A stretch of DNA of 64,000 nucleotides, taken from the NCBI GenBank assembly GCA_036796215.1, contig DAIRDJ010000004.1, positions 1 to 64,000 on the forward strand, given 5' to 3'. The DNA is from SLRI01 sp036796215 (GTDB lineage Bacteria > Pseudomonadota > Alphaproteobacteria > Geminicoccales > Geminicoccaceae). The position numbers and the translations under genes were made by a program. Below, one piece after another: positions 34,255 through 40,755 of the stretch; positions within the stretch are counted from its first letter, which is position 1; every line of letters begins with the position of its first letter. The notes beneath the pieces are model-generated. The model was not told where the DNA came from. It did no database searches and worked only from the letters and a program-made list of their open reading frames with translations.

Positions 34255-35184
34255 ATGATGCTGCCACGCCCCTTCACTGGCGTGATCGCCGCGCCCTTCC
34301 TGCCGATGCACGAGGATGGCGAGATCGACTGGTCGAGCCTCGAGCGCTACATGGACTGGCTCACCCGCCAGAAGCCCGCGGCGATCGCCATGAACATGGA
34401 CGCGTCCGAGGTGATCGCCCTCGAGCCCGAGCAGGAGATCGAGGTCGTCCGCCTCTGCCGGAGGACGATCGCCGGCCGTGTGCCCTTCCTGTCGGGCCTG
34501 GTGGCGGGCTCAACCCGGGCTGCGGCACGCAAGGCCGAGCGCCTCGCTCGGGAGGGAGCCGAAGGGTTTGCCGTCTTTCCGCCCCTGCCCACTTTTGCCG
34601 GGGCACCGGTCCCGGCTGAGATGCTCTACCGCTTCCACAAGGCCATAGCGGACGCCGCCGGGCGTGCGGTCATCTGCTTTCAGTTCCCCAAGGGCTGGGG
34701 GCCGGACTACACGCCCGAGATCCTCGCCCGCATGGCCGAGATCCCGGAGCTCGTCGCGATCAAGGAAGCGTCGTTCGACGTCGCACAGACCCAGTCGACC
34801 ATCGAGGCCGCTGCCGCCCTCGACCAGCCGATCGGCGTGCTCACCGGCAGCGACACCTTCATCTTCGAGGCGATGGTCATGGGCTGCAGCGGTGCCTTGA
34901 TCGGCTTCGCCGGCACCGCCACCGCCGAGCTGGTCGCGATGGAGCGGGCCGTTGCCACGGGTGATCTCGCAACCGGTCGCGCCATCTGGCAGCAGCTCGG
35001 ACCGATCGCCCGCTATTGCTGGCGCCCGCCGATCCGCGATTTCCGCCCGCGAATGAAGGAGGTGCTGCGCTGGCAGGGGCATTTCCCGAGTGCTGCCTGC
35101 CGCGAGCCGCAGCTCGGCGTGAGCGAAGCGGAGCGGCTCACGATCGAGGCCTTGTGCGCACGACAGGAGCTCAGCCGTTTATGA
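34255..35184 (+). CDS. DapA-like aldolase (dihydrodipicolinate synthase family)
   Basis: The 309-residue TIM-barrel enzyme of the Schiff-base aldolase/dehydratase family opens with FTGVIAAPFLPMHEDGEIDW and has the strand with the active-site lysine LVAIKEASFD near residue 166. GVLTGSDTFIFEAMVMGCSGALIGFAG follows in the C-terminal part. The usual tyrosine near residue 130 to 140 is replaced here by VICFQFPKGWG, so this is not a standard lysine-biosynthesis DapA. It is more likely a catabolic aldolase or dehydratase. ATG at 34255 or 34258 can serve as start. It is 7 bp after the ATPase gene and overlaps the next gene by four bases. Confidence 0.85.
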   Translation: MMLPRPFTGVIAAPFLPMHEDGEIDWSSLERYMDWLTRQKPAAIAMNMDASEVIALEPEQEIEVVRLCRRTIAGRVPFLSGLVAGSTRAAARKAERLAREGAEGFAVFPPLPTFAGAPVPAEMLYRFHKAIADAAGRAVICFQFPKGWGPDYTPEILARMAEIPELVAIKEASFDVAQTQSTIEAAAALDQPIGVLTGSDTFIFEAMVMGCSGALIGFAGTATAELVAMERAVATGDLATGRAIWQQLGPIARYCWRPPIRDFRPRMKEVLRWQGHFPSAACREPQLGVSEAERLTIEALCARQELSRL

Positions 35185-35885
35185 CAGTGCGTGGGCAAGG
35201 TGCCGTCGCCATCTGGCACGACATCGCATCGGAAGGCCGGAGCGACTTCTACGCCTGGCACGGCCAGGAGCACATGCCGGAGCGGGTGGCGATCCCAGGC
35301 TTCATCCGCGGCCGCCGCTGGGTCGCCATCGACGCCGATCGCGAGTTCTTCAATCTCTACGAAACCCGGGATGCCGGCGTGGTCAAAGGCGCCGACTACA
35401 AGGCGCGACTCGACGACCCGACGCCCTGGACGCTGCGCACGGTCGCCAATTTCCGGAAAGTGGCACGGTCGCTTTGCACTGTCGAAGCCAGCACCACGAG
35501 TGCCGCCACAATCGGCGCCGATGGCGGCACGCTGGCGACGATCCGCCATGATCTGCCACCGGGCCGGATCGCCGCTCATCTCACGGCTTTGCGCGAGACG
35601 CTGATCCCGGCGTTGGCGGCCACAGACGGCATTGCCGCGGTCCACGTGATCGCGGCCGACCTCGAGGCCAGTGGCTACGTCAATGCCGAGCAACGCGCCC
35701 GCGGCGACGCCAACGAGATCCCGACCCATGCGCTACTGATCGAAGGCTGGGGCGACGAGGCCGACTTCATCGCGAGCGTCGAAGCTGTGCTGGCCGCGAC
35801 CGTCGAGGCCTACCGGCCGGAAGGGCCGCTGCGGCTCGGCTACTACCGCCACCAGATCACGACCTGGAAGGCCCGAGGCGAATAG
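35181..35885 (+). CDS. Unrecognised protein, possibly a dimeric alpha/beta-barrel (DUF4286/EthD-like)
   Basis: The 234-residue soluble protein has no signal peptide or membrane span. The N-terminal third (AIWHDIASEGRSDFYAWHGQEHMPERVAIPGFIRGRRWVA in parts, then FFNLYETRDAG) has the look of ferredoxin-like dimeric alpha/beta-barrel proteins, with a W-H-x-x-E-H-x-x-E-R stretch. The C-terminal half may be a second copy of the fold (PPGRIAAHLTALRETLIP, HALLIEGWGDEADF). It is last in the IclR-controlled operon and coupled to the DapA-like gene by ATGA. A small catabolic isomerase or stabilising enzyme is possible. No function can be given. Confidence 0.6.
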   Translation: MTVRGQGAVAIWHDIASEGRSDFYAWHGQEHMPERVAIPGFIRGRRWVAIDADREFFNLYETRDAGVVKGADYKARLDDPTPWTLRTVANFRKVARSLCTVEASTTSAATIGADGGTLATIRHDLPPGRIAAHLTALRETLIPALAATDGIAAVHVIAADLEASGYVNAEQRARGDANEIPTHALLIEGWGDEADFIASVEAVLAATVEAYRPEGPLRLGYYRHQITTWKARGE

Positions 35886-35996
35886 AGCTGAGCTTTCCGG
35901 AGCGTGTCCATCCGGTGCCGGCGGAGAAGCGGGCCGGTGCGCCCGGCTGCATCGAGAGTGACGACGAGTGGCTCGGCCACGGCCGCCTCGCGGGCA

Positions 35997-37532
35997 TCAT
36001 CGACCCAGGAGTCGCTCGACCGGTGCCAGGTCGTCGGTGAGGAAGACGGTGCCAGGGCTGCTCGCCGTCGTCGGCTCGGCGAGCCTGGCCCAGGTGGTGG
36101 CGGGGGCGCTGGACGCCTCGAGGGGGCTCTCGAGGCCGGACGGCCTGGCCGCGGCGTAGACGATGAAATTGATGCTGTCCGACGTCTGGTAGGCGGCAGC
36201 GTCATACCACACCTCGACGACGGTAAACCGGTGACGCAGCGTCTCGACGGCGCTGGCAACGAGGCGCCGCGGCTGCACCGCGTCGATGATGTTGATGACG
36301 TAGAAGCCTTCCGCCGTGAGCCTACGGGACACGAGCGCGTGGAACTCGTCGGTGATCAGATGGGCCGGGAGGGCCACGTCGCGAAAGGCGTCGCCGACGA
36401 TGACGTCGAAGCGGCGGTCGTCGGCTATGCGGGCGAGAGCTAGCCTGGCATCCAAGTCGAGGATCTCGGTCGCCGGTCCCGGCTCGAACCAGAGCCGGTC
36501 CCGGGCGATTGCCGTCACCAGGGGATCGAGTTCGGCCACGGTGATGGCGGTGGTCGGATCGCGGGCGAGCCAGGTGCGTGGCAGGGTATAGCCACCGCCA
36601 CCGATGAAGAAGGCGGTGAAGGGCACGCCCGCGAAGCGCTGGCGCACCAGTTCGTCCATCCATTGCAGATGCGAGAACGCGAGATAGGCGGGGTCCTCGT
36701 GATTGACGCTCTGGGTCAGCGCGTCGAGGCGAAGCAGGCGGGCACCCGGCAGGTTGCGCTCCTCGCCCGAGAAGACGCCGATGCAGTAGTAGCGGCTCTC
36801 GTAGGCACAGGGTGTCGCAAAGCTGGGTAGTGACCATCCGGAAAGCGTGAAGAAGGCAGCGATCGCGACGAGACCCCAGGCCACGACCCGCTGGCGAAAC
36901 GAGGGCACGAAGAAGGCTGCGAGGACGGCGTTGAGGCCCGCCACGAGCCAGATCGAGCCGGCCGAGCCCAGATAGGCGACGAGGACGAAGCCGGCGAGGA
37001 AGGTGCCGAGGATCGCCCCCACGACACCGGTCGCCAGCATCCCGCCGACGACCCTGCCGGCGCGGCTGCCCAGCACCTCGAGGGCGAAGGTGGTGGCGAT
37101 GGGCTGGACGAGGCCGGCCGTCAGGCTCGGGATCAGGAAGGCGGCGAAGCCGGTGACGACGATGGCGGTGGGCACGGCCACGTCGGCGGCGCTGAGCGAG
37201 CCAGCGACACTATCCAGAATCGGGAGGACGAGGATGGTCGTCACCGCACCGGCGAGGCAGGCGAGCCCGAGGGCCTCGGCGCGGCGGCCGGGCCAGGCAT
37301 CCGCGAGCCGGCCGCCGGCCCAGTGGCCGAGGGCGAGACCGGTCAGCACGACGCCGATGACCGTCGTCCAGGTCTCGAGCGACATGCCGAAATAGGGGGC
37401 GAGCAGGCGGCCGGCGGTAATCTCGACAATCATCGCTCCGGCGGCGTTGCCGGCGACGACCAGCGCCAGGACGGCGGCGAGATGCCGTCGGGACCAGGCC
37501 CGGTCTGGGTTGCCGGACGGCTGTTCGGACAA
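35997..37532 (-). CDS. MFS-like membrane protein fused to a spermidine-synthase-like domain
   Basis: The 511-residue protein has an N-terminal membrane domain with about seven to eight hydrophobic segments (first LAAVLALVVAGNAAGAMIVEI, then MSLETWTTVIGVVLTGLALG). A C-terminal spermidine-synthase-like fold follows (FFIGGGGYTLPRTWLA near residue 325, VAELDPLVTAIA, DVIVGDAFRDVALPAHLITDEF). Such fused proteins are widespread but of unclear function; polyamine synthase residues are only partly kept. I place the start at TTG 37532 because AGAGGGAAGGAAAG lies before it and the family begins there. An open frame continues a further 136 codons upstream, but that part is the remnant of a different gene. 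The gene ends inside coding-like sequence on the other strand. Confidence 0.8.
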   Translation of the reverse strand: MSEQPSGNPDRAWSRRHLAAVLALVVAGNAAGAMIVEITAGRLLAPYFGMSLETWTTVIGVVLTGLALGHWAGGRLADAWPGRRAEALGLACLAGAVTTILVLPILDSVAGSLSAADVAVPTAIVVTGFAAFLIPSLTAGLVQPIATTFALEVLGSRAGRVVGGMLATGVVGAILGTFLAGFVLVAYLGSAGSIWLVAGLNAVLAAFFVPSFRQRVVAWGLVAIAAFFTLSGWSLPSFATPCAYESRYYCIGVFSGEERNLPGARLLRLDALTQSVNHEDPAYLAFSHLQWMDELVRQRFAGVPFTAFFIGGGGYTLPRTWLARDPTTAITVAELDPLVTAIARDRLWFEPGPATEILDLDARLALARIADDRRFDVIVGDAFRDVALPAHLITDEFHALVSRRLTAEGFYVINIIDAVQPRRLVASAVETLRHRFTVVEVWYDAAAYQTSDSINFIVYAAARPSGLESPLEASSAPATTWARLAEPTTASSPGTVFLTDDLAPVERLLGR

Positions 37533-37599
37533 GCGCTTTCCTTCCCTCTTGCGCGGCCGGACGAAGACGGGGGCGAGGTCTAGCGCATTATGGCAACGT

Positions 37600-38205
37600 C
37601 TGCATGCACCGACGGCCGGCTGCGACGGGGCTCGAGCCAGTGGTGCGACGCCGAGCTCCGCCACAATCTCGTCGAGCTGGCGGCGCAGGTTGGCGTGCCG
37701 GTCGAGCCCTTGCGCCAGGCAGATGTCACGCACGGCGACGCCGCGCTGGTTGAGGATCGCCGCATCGGCGGTCGACGCAGCATAGGCCGAGATGTCGCCC
37801 CGGGCGAAGGTCGCGGTGGCCGGGCCGGCGTCGCCCACGGTGAGGAAGGTATAATCCTCCCCCTCGGTAATGCCGGAGCCGAGGAGCACGTTACGGGCGA
37901 AGCCGAGCTCGGCACCATCGGCCGTGCCGGTGCCGACCACCGGGCCACGCAGGTCCTCGATCGTCTGGTTGTCGAACCCTCCTCGACTACAATGCCGAAG
38001 TTGGATCGGGCGGCCACGTTATGGATGAAGACGGCGTCGACCCCGCGCGAACGCGCGGCAAGGACCGGGCCCGGACCCGGGCGGCCGCAATGCGCCTATC
38101 CAGCCGAAAGTGCCTGAAGGGCCGCGCCCGAGCCGTTGAGCGATTCGACGGTGACCGCACGCCCTTCATCGGCAAAATAACCCTCGCCGATGGCGACGAA
38201 GACCG
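37600..38205 (-). pseudogene. Decayed ABC substrate-binding protein gene (NMT1/TauA-like)
   Basis: Reading the minus strand from about 38205 gives VFVAIGEGYFADEGRAVTVE and NGSGAALQALSAG, then a TAG stop (38098-38096). In a second frame there follows DAVFIHNVAARSNFGIVVEEG. A one-base shift near 37975 leads to GFDNQTIEDLRGPVVGTGTADGAE in parts, YTFLTVGDAGPATATFARGD and AAILNQRGVAVRD. These blocks are in the right order for an NMT1-type binding protein. The signal peptide and C-terminal third are missing. Thus there is one stop, at least one frameshift and truncation at both ends. Confidence 0.8.
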
Positions 38206-38662
38206 ACACAACCCCGAGGACGTGACGTTTCTCGGTCAGCTCGCAAGCCCCACGCAGGTGCTCGAGGCGCGGCTCGCGATCGAGCCCGAGCTCGCGCGTC
38301 TCGCAGCCCTCCACGGCCTCAAGGCGGACTTCGAATCGATCCGCAACTGCAGCGAGCGGGCGCGCGCCGCGGTCGACTGGCGCAGCTACGAGGCCTGGGA
38401 CAACAAGCTGCACCAGGCGATCGCCACGGCGACCAAGAACAAGCTGCTGATCTTTCTCTTCGACACGCTGAATGTCGTGCGCCGGTCGATCGTCTGGGGT
38501 CAGGAGCGGACCACCGGGCGGCCGCCGGTGCTGCACGAGAGCTTCGACCAGCACGACGCCATCGTGGCGGCGATCGAGGCGCACGACCCGGCGGCGGCGG
38601 CCGACCGGATGCGCGACCACCTCCGCTCGGTGCGCGACCCGGTGCTGCCGTCCCCGAAGTGA
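38206..38662 (+). pseudogene. GntR/FadR-family regulator lacking its DNA-binding domain
   Basis: The region encodes an intact FCD ligand-binding domain: SPTQVLEARLAIEPELARLAALHG, SYEAWDNKLHQAIATATKN, and HESFDQHDAIVAAIEAHDPAAAADRMRDHL with the usual Asp/His metal ligands. The winged helix-turn-helix that should precede it (about 70 residues) is absent. Upstream sequence is instead the antisense of the decayed binding-protein gene. An ATG at 38021 keeps the frame open, but those residues are not regulator-like. The gene is therefore a 5'-truncated remnant, created by a rearrangement near 38205. Confidence 0.78.
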
Positions 38663-38685
38663 GCGTGAGAGCATGACCGCCGGGG

Positions 38686-39372
38686 TCAGACGACCTCGAC
38701 GGTGAGCTCCCCCACGCCTTCGATCGTGGCGTGCATGACGTCGCCCCTGACCACGGCGGCGACGCCCGACGGGGTCCCGGTCATGATCACATCGCCGGCC
38801 GCGAGCGTGAAGTACTCCGAGAGATAGCTGATCATCTCTGGCACCTTCCAGATCATCTGGTTGAGGTCGCCCTCTTGGCGCACTTGGCCGTTGACCTCCA
38901 GCAGGACTCCGCCGTCGGCCGGATGGCCGATCTCGGCAGCTGGCCGCAGCGGTCCCATGGGTGCGGAATGCTCGAACGCTTTGCCGATCTCCCAGGGCCG
39001 ACCCATGTCCTTGGCGATGCCCTGCAGATCCCGGCGGGTCATGTCGAGCCCCACGCCATAGGCGAAGACGCAGTCGAGGGCCCGGTCGACCGGGATGGTC
39101 GTCCCGCCGCTAGCTAGCGCCACGACCATCTCGATCTCGTGATGCACGTCGCTCGAGCGCGGCGGATAGGGGAACCTGCCGGAAAAATCGAGATTGTCCG
39201 GGTTCTTCTGAAAGAAGAAGGGCGGCTCGCGGTCGGGGTCGTGGCCCATCTCGATGGCGTGCGCCGCGTAGTTCCGGCCGATGCAGTAGACCCGACGCAC
39301 CGGAAAGAGGCGGTCCGATCCGGCAACGGGGATCAGGGTCGCGGCGGGCGGGTCGATCACGAGGGCTGACAT
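38686..39372 (-). CDS. Fumarylacetoacetate hydrolase-family protein
   Basis: The 228-residue protein has the FAH fold: VYCIGRNYAAHAIEMG near residue 28, PFFFQKNPDNL, the metal-binding stretch DVHHEIEMVVALASGG near 74, FAYGVGLDMTRRDLQ, WEIGKAFEHSAPMGP and GDVIMTGTPSGVAAVVRGD. The E-x-E pair and later Asp fit the divalent metal site. Relatives hydrolyse acylpyruvates, such as maleylpyruvate or fumarylpyruvate, in aromatic degradation. I chose the ATG at 39372 (GGAGCC upstream); the ATG at 39387 would add five residues. It follows the aminotransferase gene on the same strand. Confidence 0.9.
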   Translation of the reverse strand: MSALVIDPPAATLIPVAGSDRLFPVRRVYCIGRNYAAHAIEMGHDPDREPPFFFQKNPDNLDFSGRFPYPPRSSDVHHEIEMVVALASGGTTIPVDRALDCVFAYGVGLDMTRRDLQGIAKDMGRPWEIGKAFEHSAPMGPLRPAAEIGHPADGGVLLEVNGQVRQEGDLNQMIWKVPEMISYLSEYFTLAAGDVIMTGTPSGVAAVVRGDVMHATIEGVGELTVEVV

Positions 39373-39447
39373 CGATCGGGGCTCCATGACGAGGTCGGGG
39401 CCGAGGATGCTCTCAACTCGACTGGCCGGGGTGTGAGGTCAATGCAT

Positions 39448-39461
39448 CAATCGGCCGATTG
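39448..39461. promoter_or_regulatory. Perfect 14-bp palindrome upstream of the FAH-family gene
   Basis: CAATCGGCCGATTG is fully self-complementary and lies in the short gap between the aminotransferase stop and the FAH-family start. It resembles a small operator more than a terminator, since no T tract follows on either strand. Which protein would bind it is unknown. Confidence 0.35.
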
Positions 39462-39463
39462 GT

Positions 39464-40675
39464 TCAGCCAGGATCGGTAGGCAGCGGCTGGCTGAGCAGG
39501 TACATGGCGGCGACGACACCGCTGGCCTCGGGCCTCGGACCGGTGATCTCGAGCGCCATCTCGCAGCCGGCGAGCGTGCCCAGAAGTGTGAGGTCGTTGA
39601 AGTCGCCGAGATGGCCGATGCGAAAGACCTTGCCGGCCAGCCGCGAGAGACCGGCGCCGAGCGAGAGATCGAAGCGATCGAGAGCCGCGGCGCGGACCGC
39701 ATCCGCGTCCGACCCTTCGGGCAGCAGCACGGCGGTGAGGCTGGCCGAGCGCTCCCCGGGATCACGGGCGAAGAGCTCGAGCCCCCAGGCCTCGACTGCG
39801 GCCCGGGTCGCCGCCGCGTGGCGGGCGTGGCGGGCGAAGACGGTATCGAGCCCTTCCGCCATCAAGAGCTCGAGCGCCGCGTCGAGGCCAAAGAGCAGGT
39901 TGGTCGACGGAGTGTAGGGGAAAAAGCCCCGGGCATTGGCATCGAGCATGGGCGCCCAGTCCCAATAGCTGCGCGGGCAGCGGGCCGAGGCGTTGGCCAT
40001 GCGCGCCTTCTCGCTGATCGCGTTGAACGACAGCCCCGGCGGTAGCATCAGCCCTTTCTGCGAGCCGGCCACCGTGACGTCGACCCCCCAGGCGTCGTGG
40101 GCGTAGGGCATCGAGCCCAAGGACGAGATGGTGTCGACCATCAGCAGTGCTGGATGACCCGCGGCGTCGATCGCCCGGCGCACCGCCTGGATGTCCGAGG
40201 TCACGCCGGTCGAGGTCTCGTTGTGGACGACGCAGACGGCCTTGAGGCGCTGGGCGCGGTCCTCGGCGAGGCGGCTCTCGATCACCCCGGCATCGACACC
40301 GACCCGCCAGTCGCTCGGGATGAGCTCGACCTCGAGCTCCAGCCTGAGCGCGAGATCCCGCCAGAGCCCGGCGAAGTGGCCCTGCTCGACCATCAGCACC
40401 GCGTCGCCCGGCGAGAGCGTATTGACCAGGGCCGCCTCCCAGGCGCCGGTGCCGGAAGCCGGATAGATGACGATCGGGCCAGCGGTGCCGAAGATCGGCT
40501 GCAGACCCTCGAGCACGCGGCGGGCGAGGCGTTGGAACTCGGGGCCGCGGTGGTCGATGGTCGGCCGGTCGATCGCTCTGAGGACCGGATCGGGCACGTT
40601 GGTCGGTCCCGGGATCTGGAGGAAGTGCCGTCCGGGCGTCCGTCCGCTGGTCATGGGGCTGCTGCTTTCGCTCAT
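39464..40675 (-). CDS. Serine-glyoxylate / alanine-glyoxylate-type aminotransferase
   Basis: The 403-residue class V aminotransferase is PLP-dependent. It has FLQIPGPTNVPDPVLRAI near the start, IVIYPASGTGAWEAALVN near 68 to 85, VVHNETSTGVTSDI near 150, and the lysine segment TVAGSQKGLMLPPGLSF near 202. These match the SgaA/AGXT family, which converts glyoxylate to glycine with serine or alanine as donor. Its neighbour across a short divergent promoter region is a GlcD-like FAD oxidase, so glyoxylate metabolism is a reasonable theme. The ATG at 40675 or the one at 40654 (MTSGRTPGR) may be used. Confidence 0.9.
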   Translation of the reverse strand: MSESSSPMTSGRTPGRHFLQIPGPTNVPDPVLRAIDRPTIDHRGPEFQRLARRVLEGLQPIFGTAGPIVIYPASGTGAWEAALVNTLSPGDAVLMVEQGHFAGLWRDLALRLELEVELIPSDWRVGVDAGVIESRLAEDRAQRLKAVCVVHNETSTGVTSDIQAVRRAIDAAGHPALLMVDTISSLGSMPYAHDAWGVDVTVAGSQKGLMLPPGLSFNAISEKARMANASARCPRSYWDWAPMLDANARGFFPYTPSTNLLFGLDAALELLMAEGLDTVFARHARHAAATRAAVEAWGLELFARDPGERSASLTAVLLPEGSDADAVRAAALDRFDLSLGAGLSRLAGKVFRIGHLGDFNDLTLLGTLAGCEMALEITGPRPEASGVVAAMYLLSQPLPTDPG

Positions 40676-40755
40676 GGAGATCGCGCGAGCATCGGCACGG
40701 GTCGAGACATGTCAAGCTGCCGCTCGCGGCGCAGATCGTTGACCGGCAGGGTGGG

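Noticed and set aside
35886..36000. Short plus-strand coding-like stretch after the IclR operon
   Set aside because: It has good codon bias but no start codon or recognisable domain and is cut off at the end of the next gene; too little to call a gene.
37600..37660. A CxxCH heme-like motif (CRRCH) between the binding-protein remnant and the membrane protein
   Set aside because: It lies in degraded sequence outside any intact gene and has no cytochrome context.
35997..37940. A continuous open frame that would fuse a binding-protein-like N-terminus to the MFS/spermidine-synthase-like protein
   Set aside because: The first 136 codons are the tail of a decayed binding-protein gene whose earlier part lies in other frames, while a TTG with a strong ribosome site at 37532 gives a protein of family length.
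38021..38205. N-terminal extension of the FCD regulator frame
   Set aside because: It is the antisense of the decayed binding-protein gene and shows no helix-turn-helix; it is not regulator sequence.
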